Origin: Rheum nobile
Lineage: Eukaryota > Streptophyta > Magnoliopsida > Caryophyllales > Polygonaceae
Assembly: GCA_027886185.1 (NCBI GenBank)
Contig: WOAB01000568.1
Span: 13,338,501 to 13,402,500, forward strand
Direction of reading: 5' to 3'
Length of the DNA: 64,000 nucleotides
Each line of letters starts with the position of its first letter. Positions within the stretch are counted from its first letter, which is position 1. Positions 37,008-46,558 of the stretch are shown one piece after another. The notes below the pieces were generated by a model. That model saw only the letters and a list, made by a program, of their open reading frames with translations, had not been told where the DNA came from and searched no databases. Both the position numbers and the translations under genes were made by a program.

Positions 37008-37230
37008 TGATAAGCGTTTGTCGTCGTGACACCTAAACAAATAATATAATCCTAACAAACCTAAACAAGTAGTAGAGGCAAGCAAGGGTCGAATCCACAG
37101 GGAGGAAGTGATCAATCTATGTGTTCACAAGCATGCAAAGTAACAAGAAAGGGGGGTTTTGGTTATCAAACTCAGAGTAACAAAGATGCAAGCTTTTAGA
37201 AGAAAGAATAAGAATGATGGGGAAAGTAGT
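37008..37230 (-). repeat. Element D 3' LTR remnant
   Basis: Matches 39908-40130 over 223 bp, then switches to 3' module sequence at GGAAAGTAGT/CCTAGTCTCC. About 1.4 kb of LTR is missing. Confidence 0.9.
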
Positions 37231-37498
37231 CCTAGTCTCCCATCTATCTTCTTATCCCTCCAGAGTGACTTACCCGACAATCCTTCTTTGACTCCTCTTC
37301 TTATGACGCCTCGCCAAAAATAATGAGAAATCCTAAAATCACTCTTCTTCTTTTTCGCTCATTTTGCCAAGGCGCCCTTTCGGGTTTTCACCAAGCCACT
37401 CATTTCATTTTCCACTAGATGTACTCACATAAGCTCACGTCACTCTTGACCACATATTACCCCAGCCTAATGCTGGTCTAAGCCACCTGCTTATTACC

Positions 37499-37526
37499 TA
37501 GGCCGCCCTTTCGGGTTTTCGACCTA
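37499..37526 (-). other. GAAA-tetraloop hairpin 1, element D
   Basis: On the minus strand TAGGTCG pairs with CGGCCTA around AAAA and CCC-GAAA-GGG, the same as B. Confidence 0.65.
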
Positions 37527-38304
37527 TCCCAGGATTTTGAATGTATGCCTTTTTTATTTTTGGCTTTTTTCATTTTTATTCTTTTTTTTTTCTCCTCAAC
37601 AACGTGGCAAGTATAGAACTCTCCCCCATGCTTAAACATTGCATTGTCCTCAATGTAATGAAAGACAAAAGAATAGAAGCAGAGGGAAAAGCAAAAAAAT
37701 AACTCACAAACGTTGCCAAGCTGCTTGGACACTGTAGGTGATCGCTGGCGGTCTTCTCAATAAATGCCCATGTCTCTGGTGTTGGGCGGGTGTCTTCATC
37801 AACTCTATCGTCTTCATTACCATGCAACCATAGAAAACCACTTTGGTGAATAGTGGTAAAACATAGTATGGCGGGGTCACACGGCCTTCTAGGAACACAT
37901 GGTGGAACCTAGATATCATCATGGTGGGGGCTCTAGTGTTCCTCCTCCTCAGCTGTCAATTGTAGGGCTATCATCGTTGTCAAATAAAAATGTGGGGTAA
38001 TGTATCCTCCTTGACAACATGATGCACACCATCTCTATAGGAAACTCTGGACATCTGGCCTTCGGTAAAACTCTTCTTTTTCTTTTTTTTTGATTTTTTT
38101 TTTGCCCCCCCGTTTAAGGTTTTTTCGGGGGGTGACTTAGTGCAGGGAAGGAAGAGACTTACATTGGTGGTAAACACCTTCTTCAATAGGCATGGGTCTC
38201 TTCCCTGCAGGTTAGTCGGAAACAAAAACCAAAACAAAAACAAAGCAAAAACAAGCAAAACTAATGCAAGAAATAAAGAAAGAAAAACAAAGAAAGTAAA
38301 ACAT

Positions 38305-38331
38305 ACCTCGGATTGCCTCCCGGACAGCGCC
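38305..38331 (-). other. Conserved hairpin motif after protease (element D copy)
   Basis: On the minus strand reads GGCGCTGTCCGGGAGGCAAT then CCGAGGT; one stem pair becomes G-U. Confidence 0.7.
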
Positions 38332-38370
38332 TTAGTTATTGTCATGGCTTGACATACTACTCCAGCCTCC

Positions 38371-39765
38371 TCAACTCGGGTTGGTCCTAGCTTTTGAGCA
38401 CCTGAGATCTATATCAGGGGGATGCCTCTTTGTATACTGCCTGTTGAGCCTCTCCCCCATGCTTGTGCACTTCTTTGTGGGTGGACCATTGTGCATACCC
38501 ATGAACGCACTTGCCATTTTCAGAAATGGCCTACCCAGCATCTCAGGGGCTGCATGTATGTCCTGCCCCATATCCAGCATGTAAGAATTCACCACTTGAG
38601 TCAAGTTCTCCTTCTTGTGCCTCCCCTTCGGTTTCTTCTTGATCATACCCAGCACCTTTAACATTTCCTTGATGCGAGGGGTGCTGTCTGCCAGTGTGAC
38701 CAAGGGGACGATTTTTATGCAGTTACTGAAGGCCTCATAGATATCCTCATTGTTCTTCGGCCTTTGAGTAACTCGGGAAGCCTCAAGGAGGAGCACGACG
38801 GGTTATAGCGAAACAAGCGGGAAGGAGTGGAGATGCACAAACTCATCATAGGCAGCCTCCAGAGGATCGGGGACTGCCGGGGCGATTGTCTCTGGAGTAT
38901 TTTCGCGATCACAGCACTCCTCCTCATCGTCGCTCCACTCATCTCCAAAGAAGTTCTCCTCCTCAGAAAGCACCTGTTGTGCAACCCCGTAAGGATCTAC
39001 CCAAACCTCACCAGCATATCTAAAATTTTGGACACCGGGCCGCGGTGAGGTCGCGCTAGGAGGTACTTCGTCCACCGCGGGGCGGTAGTCATTGCCGCGG
39101 GGCGGTGAGGTCACGGTGGAGATACTGAGGCATACCGCCGGGTCGCGGTCAGTCTCGCCGCGGGGCGGTGAGATAACTGGGACTTCACGCCGGGTCGCAG
39201 TGACGGGTGACGCGGGGCGGTGGGCGATGTTCTCCATCTCACGGTCGCTCTCCTTTTCAGCAGACTTCGACTCAATCAACGCTTGACTCAGTTGGTCAAC
39301 TTGGCTTTGGAGACTGGAAATCGCCTCTTGTTGTTGTTGGACATTCTGGGCCATGGTTGCTTGCAGTGAGGACACGTTCTTGGCCATGGTTGTATGCATT
39401 GAGATCACGTTCTGGGCCACAGTTGCTATACTTTGCATCAGGGTCCTGAGTACATCAGCATTGGGTGCAGGCGAACACTGTGGTTGATTTCCATATGGAA
39501 CTGGGTTATAGTGCTCCCTCCACCCTGAGCTGTAAGTGTCCGGATATGGCTCCTGCCTCGGTCCCTACGAGTTTGCATCTCGACGTGCATTTACTGCTGC
39601 TCTGAATGCGGGAAGTCCTAGACAATCGTCAGTGGTGTGTAGCGCATCGCGACAGATTCTGCAGGCATTAGTTGGCCTTGCTGCACTGGGAGTTGGGCCG
39701 TATCCCCTCTCTAGAGAGAAAGAGCAAGGGTATGAGTTATCGCGCGGCTCTCCCCAGAAATCCAT
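38371..39765 (-). pseudogene. gag-pro: Element D gag-pro remnant
   Basis: Near the 5' end lies a CCHC knuckle, CRICRDALHTTDDC (39622-39663). After it come coiled-coil repeats with MAQNVQQQQEAISSLQ (about 39290-39440), then a palindrome-encoded linker (39035-39215) and an acidic segment. The frame continues past a TAA at 38803-38805 into a protease tail that keeps MLGRPFLKMAS but has lost the D-L-G-A-S active site by deletion. The gag capsid core that should precede the knuckle is missing. It cannot give a working protease. Confidence 0.75.
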
Positions 39766-39886
39766 ATCTGTGACAAAAAATCAAAAAGGAAAAACAAAAA
39801 TCAGTAGCAAGGGTGTGGACCGTAAGATAGGTCCACACCAAAGTAACACGCACACGAACAAACACAAAGAAAGATCAAATCTTGCC

Positions 39887-39904
39887 TCCCCGGCAACGGC
39901 GCCA
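39887..39904 (-). other. Element D primer binding site (tRNA-Asp type)
   Basis: Reverse complement of TGGCGCCGTTGCCGGGGA, three bases from the LTR boundary. Confidence 0.9.
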
Positions 39905-39907
39905 ATT

Positions 39908-41516
39908 TGATAGGCGTTTGTTGTCGTGACACCTAAACAAATAAAATAATCCTAACAAACCTAAACAAGTAGTAGAGGCAAGCAAGGGTCGAATCCACAG
40001 GGAGGAAGTGATCAATCTATGTGTTCACAAGCATGCAAAGTAACAAGAAAGGGGGGTTTTGGTTATCAAACTCAGAGTAACAAAGATGCAAGCTTTTAGA
40101 AGAAAGAATAAGAATGATGGGGAAAGTAGTTCTACTAGAACGAGATCCACAATACAGAGATAAGTCGATCATTGAAATCTATTAAATCCAAGTTCTTTAA
40201 CTATTCTTATGGTTGTTCTCACCCTGATCTTAAGTACTACCGATTCTCACAGTTGTCGATAGACTTATTACTATGACAATGATAAAGTACCACTGATTCT
40301 CACAATTGTCAGCGTACTTTAGCACCAACACAGCAATAGCAATGCACACAAGGATATATGATACATGCAAGTAGAAAGACGTACAAGTACTCACTCCCTT
40401 AACATGCAATGATTCTCACTCACAATTGTACGCTCGGAACCCCTATACGCACAATTGTGTTTGCCACTAGATATGCACTTGGAACCCCTATATGCAATCC
40501 TAACAATTGATAAAAAGCATTCAACCTAGTTGGCCAGACTATGAAGAATAACGATAAATCAATAATCAATATAACTAAGAGAATCAAACCAACACACATA
40601 AGAATAAGAACAAGGAATAGAAATCTCACAACATAATCAACTGTATTGCTTCAAACGTCTAGCAGAACAAAGGTGTTTAGCTCTCCATGGGTTGGAACCC
40701 CGGAGGCAAAACGGAACGAACTAGCAAAACTAAAACTTGTCTATTGAAACTAGGTTAACTAAAGAGTATTTAACCTAAAACTAAAAGATTGCAAAAATAA
40801 TAAAAGGAAATAATAATAAAAATAATAACCAAATATAAACTATCAAAATTTGGGAATTAATCCCGTAACTCCAATTCTCGGCAAGCAGCCTCGCGGTCAG
40901 CTTCTCTCGCAAGCAATCACGCTCGGCAGCCCCAACAACATTGCAGCTCTTCTCGGCCCATCTCAGCAACGGCCCACTTTTCTCCAACAATCAGCTTCTC
41001 GGCCCAATCATCCAATGCACATCTCGCTCGCTGATGCCACCATGACGTCACCCCGCGTCTCTCCAATTCCCGCTTCTTCAATTTGACGTGCGGCCGCTTC
41101 AATTTGCGTGCGAGGCTTCAGCTTCTTCATGGGCTTTCTATACTCAATTGGGCCTAATTCATCTTCATGGCCCATCTTCTATTTAATTCCAGCATCAGCA
41201 CTAGCGCGTGGCTTCTTAATTAATTGCTTCGCTTCAGCTCATGGCCGCGGGGCGCCAGCTCCCACCGCGGGGCGGCGATTTCCACCGCGGGGCGGCATCC
41301 TTCTCTCTTCGTTGTGGTTTCTTCATGGATTTTCAACGTCTTCTCAAGTGGTCAACTCCTCTTTCTCTGGATGTCTTCAATTAGCTCCTCCAGACCACCA
41401 AAACCACACTTCTCCACTCCAACTCCATAATCTCCAATTGTGCTCTAAATCCAACCAAATGGCGCCTCAAACCTGATAATAATCCTTAGATATGTGCTAC
41501 AAAATAGCACTTATCA
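39908..41516 (-). repeat. Element D 5' LTR
   Basis: 1,609 bp. Palindromes CCGCGGGGCG-type lie at 41243-41293. No gene. Ends define the element with perfect CTGAA target duplication. Confidence 0.9.
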
Positions 41517-42247
41517 CTGAACCATTCTGCTTTCACCCTTGCATAGTCTTTCATTAGACTAACCAACCGGGTTTTATTCCTTGCATGGTTGGCTGGTGTC
41601 ATCCGTCCTATACGGCACATCAGTGGTTGGTTCCCTGATGCGAACAACCCCTGGGCGATGTCGCGATGTAGGATCTTGACTCCTCAAGCTAGGTTGAATC
41701 TTCTCCTCCGTAGCCAAAGTGATGGCTTTCCTAGGGTTAAAGAGATAACCCTTTCTAACGCGTCAAAGAGATGACGAAGAGGTCAAAGAGATGACCTTAA
41801 TTACCGAAGAGACGGTGAACGATTTGCTCGAAGCGACGAGCTACGGGATAGGTTGATCCGGAGATCGAAGGGTTGACGTTAGGATTCAAGGAAGGAGCGT
41901 ACTCAACTTCTAAGGAGCGAACTCAACTTGTAAACTAAAATCCAACGTAATTAAAATGAAGTACAAAGGGGGCTACTTATAGCCAAAGAACTCTCCCAAA
42001 AACCCTAATGGGCTTGGGCCTAATTCTAGCTAAATGGGCCGGCCCACTCTACAAGAGTTGGCACACACCCGAAATAGAAATGACTGAAATAGAAATACGA
42101 AAATGGGAAATATACTAAAACTGGAAATAACTAATAATATAGAAATATATAATAAAATGAGTTAAGTAATACTCCAGGGAGGACGCCATGGTCTTGGTTG
42201 ACTCAGTCCCTTAGTGAACCATCTGATGGCTGGCCATGATGCTATCA

Positions 42248-42650
42248 ATCTCCCTCCCTTAGAATCGAAGCGTCCTCGCTTCGAACATGTACAGGCAATG
42301 GTGAACAGACGATGAACGAAGGGAGGCACGTCCAACACCATGGAATCTATCGAAGGGAGTGCTGAGATCACCAGAGGGGGCGGTTGGGTGTTCACTGGCG
42401 CCAAAGGCTCGGTGTCGGTCACGATCGTGGGCTCCCAAGCATACCATTCGTCGTCCTCGGGATAGATATCGTAGACTGGCAGCGCGCTCTCGACGTAGTC
42501 ATCATAGACGGGCCGTGCATCCCCGGGGTAAGCATCAAAGACGGGCGATGCGTCCTCAGGATAGTCATCATAAATGGGTGGCGCATCCTCGTCGTAAATG
42601 AGAATGACACGCATGTTCCCAAATAAAAAACAAACAAACAAAATTAACAA
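42248..42650 (-). CDS. Element E acidic Tyr-Asp repeat reading frame
   Basis: A short minus-strand frame from about 42650, running into the left LTR to 42162. It holds about four tandem 16-18-residue units: DDYPEDASPVFDAYPGD, then ARPVYDDYVESALPVYD. Acidic spacers of this style occur in polyproteins of some plant gypsy elements, so this is probably a remnant rather than a separate gene. No enzyme motif. Function unknown. Confidence 0.4.
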
Positions 42651-43057
42651 TCTCTCTTCTTTTCTTTTTTTTTTCTTTTTTTTTTCCTCCTTCTTTAAAT
42701 TAAAACAAACAAAATTAACCTAATTTTGTAATCTCTCTCTCTTTTGTTAACATCAGCAACGTGGGAACCCTAGGGGGTGGGTTTGGCGCGGCCGCGGCGG
42801 AACTAGGGTTTCGGCAGCGCAACCTTCGTATTTTGCCCTTTTGAAGGGGCAAACGAACTCGGATTTGAAAGAATTTTATACGGATGAACTCGTCTTTCAA
42901 AGCTCTACAGGAATCTGGAAAAAATTCTCAAAAAAGAGAAAACTTTTCTGGGAGGAAACTGGGCAGAAGTCGACGGCGTTTCTGGCGTTGGTGTCGACGT
43001 CGTGGTGTAAATGTCGGTGAAGAAACAAACTTAGCTTGGATAGGCTCTGATACCAGT
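42651..43057. other. Element E leader
   Basis: Polypyrimidine tract (42656-42690), GC-rich GGCGCGGCCGCGGCGG near 42785, then the primer site at 43044-43055. No gene seen. Confidence 0.6.
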
Positions 43058-44057
43058 TGATGCGAACAACCCCTGGGCGATGTCGCGATGTAGGATCTTG
43101 ACTCCTCAAGCTAGGTTGAATCTTCTCCTCCGTAGCCAAAGTGATGGCTTTCCTAGGGTTAAAGAGATAACCCTTTCTAACGCGTCAAAGAGATGACGAA
43201 GAGGTCAAAGAGATGACCTTAATTACCGAAGAGACGGTGAACGATTTGCTCGAAGCGACGAGCTACGGGATAGGTTGATCCGGAGATCGAAGGGTTGACG
43301 TTAGGATTCAAGGAAGGAGCGTACTCAACTTCTAAGGAGCGAACTCAACTTGTAAACTAAAATCCAACGTAATTAAAATGAAGTACAAAGGGGGCTACTT
43401 ATAGCCAAAGAACTCTCCCAAAAACCCTAATGGGCTTGGGCCTAATTCCAGCTAAATGGGCCGGCCCACTCTACAAGAGTTGGCACACACCCGAAATAGA
43501 AATGACTGAAATAGAAATACGAAAATGGGAAATATACTAAAACTGGAAATAACTAATAATATAGAAATATATAATAAACTGAGTTAAGTAATACTCCAGG
43601 GAGGACGCCATAGTCTTGGTTGACTCAGTCCCTTAGTGAACCATCTGATGGCTGGCCATGATGCTATCATTCCCGAAGTCAAGGTAACCAGTTGAAGAAG
43701 AAGAGGCTTGCAGACGAAGATTTAAGTGTCAGTGTTTTAAGTTGTTAAGTATTACTTTAATATGTCTTTATAACCTAGCTATGTTATAGGTTGATTCTTA
43801 AAAGTCTTCCGCTGTGTAATTTATAAGTCTTCCCATGAAATTTTACTCTGTTGTAAAAACGCTACTCTCGTTTGATGAAGGATCTTTTAAAAAAGGGTTG
43901 AGTTTCATACACAAATGTCTTCCGCTGTTTAATCTTTCATTTAAAATATGTATGCATTTAAGTTTAATTGTTCTGATTAAAGCCTAGGGTGGATTTGGAC
44001 GGTAATGTCTGAGGTCACTGGCGTGTGACACTACCGGTATAAATCGGGGGTGTTACA

Positions 44058-45301
44058 AATGTATGGAAAATGAAAATTTAAAAACAAAACACATTCTAAT
44101 CATCAACTCTCATTAGGAGACCACCGTCGTTGTTTGTTGTAATCTGGCTCTAATCTCATAACCAAATTCCACATTCGACAATGTTTATGCATTTTAGTAG
44201 TCGGTTACATGAAACCCTAAAACACAATCTAAGCACATCCAAACGAACGAAAAATTCCCAAAAACAAAATCCTAAAATTAAGGTTTTAAAAAAACAATAA
44301 ATTTGGCTCCAATTAATCTGTTGGGTTTTGAAAATACAAAACCCTAAAATTCCCAAAACCATAACCCTTTCAATGCCATAATCGAACGAAAAAAAAAGCA
44401 TCAAAAGGTTTGATTTCGGTGAAGTCACCCGGCAGTAATGGAGGACGCCAATAATACACAAGCAAAATCGAATGAAAATCCTAATTTAGAACTCCAAATT
44501 GAAGAACACAATTGAAAAATTGAACCGAAAATTGAAGACGATGGAGAAATTTGAAGGTTGCGGACAAAGAGTATAATGGGGCAGTTGAGTTACCTTAAAA
44601 GAAGAACAGAAATGGAGTTGACGGCGGAGTTCGGGGGTCGACGACGGAGAGTACCGCGACTGAAAGTGACGACGGAGAACATGCCGACGGAAAACGCTCT
44701 TGCTTCAGTCGGTGATGGAGAGTACGTTGCGAGAGAGGCAATGGAGTCGGAAAAGAGGAAGATGGAACTGCGAGAATCGGGGGTGAGAAAACTGCGAAAG
44801 AGAGAGAGATGAAGAGGAAGATGGAACTGAAAAGAGAATCGGGAGAAAATCACGATTTTGGAAAACATTAAAACAAAATCCCAAAAATATGACAAATGTG
44901 ATATATTGGGTGTGTGATTCCACCCTTTAAGTGTATGCCTCTTTAAATTAAATCTCAGCCATTTATTTTCAATTAATTCGACACTCCTCCAACAATCACA
45001 CGTTTCACTATAGGAGATTATTTTCAATTAATCGAACAGAAACATATGCAGGAAAAGAAATCAAAATTCCCTATATTCCTCCAACTTCTCTTCCATTAGC
45101 CTATTCCATTAGGCCACACCGGGGAACATATTATAATCGATCATTCGATCAAGGGTACATGTTGATGATAATATGAGATTAATTAATAGCCATAAGAAAG
45201 GGGGAATATCTCTTAATTAATTGATTAATTGTCCACGTAAATAGCTGTCCGGCTTAGTCAGAAGGCAGCCATGCATGCATGTAGGATTAACAAAACCTGC
45301 C
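44058..45301. other. Flank of the array; possible first exon on the minus strand
   Basis: AT-rich and mostly without features. On the minus strand ATG at 44682 opens MFSVVTFSRGTLRRRPPNSA, a Ser/Arg-rich N-terminus, and ends at AAG/GTAACT (44594), which looks like a 5' splice site. It could be a first exon whose remainder was displaced, but no following exon was found before the array. Treat as speculative. Confidence 0.25.
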
Positions 45302-45316
45302 ACGTAGTCGATATAT

Positions 45317-45896
45317 ATATTTTTTTTTTTTTATACAGGCAAACAGAAGGTATCCTTACATACCGTAAGACATATCTAAATCATCACAACGGATGATTTT
45401 TACAAATGATTTACAAGCTGAGGAGACGCTTGATCGCACATCTATATATCTTTGTCGTAGTTGACGATGTTGGGTCGGATCTTGAACTATTGCAAGAAAC
45501 TCAATAATCACATCGCGCAGAATGGTGGATGGGACTGTTGTTGATGCCAAGAAGCCAGCTGCTTTGTTAGACTCCCAATAGCAGTGGTGAACCTGAAAAT
45601 AATCTAAACTATGTAAAAGTGATTGAATTTCCCTAATTATCGGAGAGATTTTCCAAATACCACGAATCGAATTAATGACGGAAATATTATCTCCCTCAAG
45701 AACTATTCGCCTAAAGCGACGCGAAATAGCCCTACGAAGGGTCTCAAGAGCGGCCAAAGCCTCGGCTTTAATAGGTGAGGAGCATAAAATTTGCATGTGG
45801 TCCAAAAAGACCACCTCACCTAAATAGTTACGAAATACATATCCAATACGTGTTGAACCATTTTGTTTGACTGAAACATCAAAAGAGATTTCCAAT
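45317..45896 (-). mobile_element. 5'-truncated LINE with RNase H domain
   Basis: Flanked by a perfect 15-bp duplication ACGTAGTCGATATAT (45302-45316 and 45897-45911). A poly-T run (45320-45332) marks the A tail of a minus-strand insertion. The coding part (45356-45896) matches the C-terminal RNase H of plant LINEs: FDVSV, KAEALAALETLRRA, VLEGDN and HCYWESNKAAGFLAS. The last motif has Gly where Asp is expected, so activity is doubtful. The open frame continues upstream into host DNA by chance. Confidence 0.88.
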
Positions 45897-46047
45897 ACGT
45901 AGTCGATATATTTTGACTTGATTTTCATGTACACTGAATTTTCTATCAAAATTCAACATTAATTCGATCCAAATATACGCACCTAATTAATGTTCTCTAC
46001 TTTGAATAAGTATTCTGCTTCTGGATAAAGTTCAAGTTAGAAAAGAT

Positions 46048-46397
46048 CACTAGTGGAAAAAGGCTTTTTATCACGGTTATTTTACAAATATTATCACGGT
46101 TAATGAATCGTGGTAAACTTGGTCGTGGTAAACATGTTTACCACGGTTGCACATTTACCACGGTACATATTTACCACGGTTGTTGAACCATGATAAATGG
46201 GACAACCGTGGTAAAAATGTAACAATTTAATAGGTGAATAAACCGTAATAGAATTGTACAACCATGGTAAAATTGATCGTGGTAAATAATTTTTAAACCA
46301 TGGTAAAATTGTATAACCGTAGTAAAATTAAATCGTAGTACATTTGATTGAATCGTGGTAAATCGTTACAACCCCATAAACCGAGGTAAATGTGCAC
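46048..46397 (+). mobile_element. CACTA transposon terminus
   Basis: Starts CACTAGTGGAAAAAGGC after GAT and is followed by about 15 subterminal repeats in both orientations around CCGTGGTAAA or TTTACCACGG. No matching inverted end was found in the window, so only one terminus is present or the rest was lost. No transposase is visible. Confidence 0.75.
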
Positions 46398-46558
46398 TTT
46401 TTTTGATACCTAATTTATAATATTTATTATATCGGGTCCGGTTCCGGTGAGGACGGTGTTTCATGATAGGATTGAGGATGTATGAGAGAAGAGGGAAAAA
46501 TTAGAGGGAAAAACAAAAACAAAAACAGAGTGAACAGTGACGGAGGCGCGCGCCCTTA
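46398..46558. other. Sequence between CACTA end and foldback element
   Basis: GC-richer, with GGTCCGGTTCCGG and GCGCGCGCCC. Possibly internal CACTA sequence. No gene called. Confidence 0.4.

Larger units (their letters stand above)
37231..38370 (-). other. Element D 3' non-coding module
   Basis: Reverse complement of the B module: hairpin 2 core 37375-37384, hairpin 1 37499-37526, internal purine tract 37621-37636, block shared with B's decayed downstream frame (37690-38050), poly-T and poly-C tracts near 38090-38135, conserved hairpin motif 38305-38331. No intact gene. Confidence 0.75.
37008..41516 (-). mobile_element. Element D: Athila-like, B-related, internally deleted
   Basis: TGATAAGCGT to TAGCACTTATCA with target duplication CTGAA at 37003-37007 and 41517-41521. 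On the minus strand: 5' LTR 39908-41516, primer site, decayed gag-pro, 3' module, then only the last 223 bp of the 3' LTR (37008-37230). The gag capsid core, the protease active site, the 3' polypurine tract and most of the 3' LTR have been deleted. It is non-autonomous and no longer able to form two full LTRs. It is inserted in LTR4, so it is younger than the array. Confidence 0.92.
41636..43669 (-). mobile_element. Element E: small non-autonomous LTR retrotransposon
   Basis: Two 612-bp LTRs (41636-42247 and 43058-43669) with about three differences by eye, target duplication TTCCC at 41631-41635 and 43670-43674, only 810 bp between them. Orientation is minus: tRNA-iMet-type site GCTCTGATACCA at 43044-43055 and purine tract AAGGGAGGGAGATTG next to 42247. 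LTR similarity makes it one of the youngest insertions here. It must have been moved by enzymes of another element. Confidence 0.93.
16866..44057 (+). mobile_element. Tandem Del/Tekay-like array with shared LTRs
   Basis: Order: tail of internal 0, LTR1, internal 1, LTR2, internal 2, LTR3, internal 3, LTR4. Adjacent units share one LTR, so this is not a set of independent insertions. Each internal region has a tRNA-iMet primer site, a decayed gag and about 1.4 kb without a recognisable polymerase. Units 2 and 3 repeat at exactly 5,819 bp (LTR2 23364, LTR3 29183). Elements D and E interrupt LTR4, and B interrupts internal 0. Sequence after 44057 (AATGT) is unrelated flank. Lineage rests on gag, primer site and LTR length and is an inference. 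Unequal recombination between LTRs is the simplest origin. Confidence 0.88.
35003..44057 (+). repeat. Tekay-like LTR4, split by elements D and E
   Basis: LTR pieces: 35003-37007, 41522-41635 and 43675-44057, plus the duplicated target sites. The left end is TATAATATCCC (TG changed to TA), and the right end is GGGGGTGTTACA. TATAAAA at 35490-35496. It has more palindrome units than the other LTRs: three before and three after the CCCAGAGGAG block (35252-35395). Minisatellite of eight units at 36408-36615. No primer site follows 44057, so it is the outer 3' LTR of the array. Confidence 0.88.

Noticed and set aside
44594..44682. Possible first exon with transit-peptide-like N-terminus
   Set aside because: No downstream exon found and composition alone is weak; kept only as a low-confidence note.
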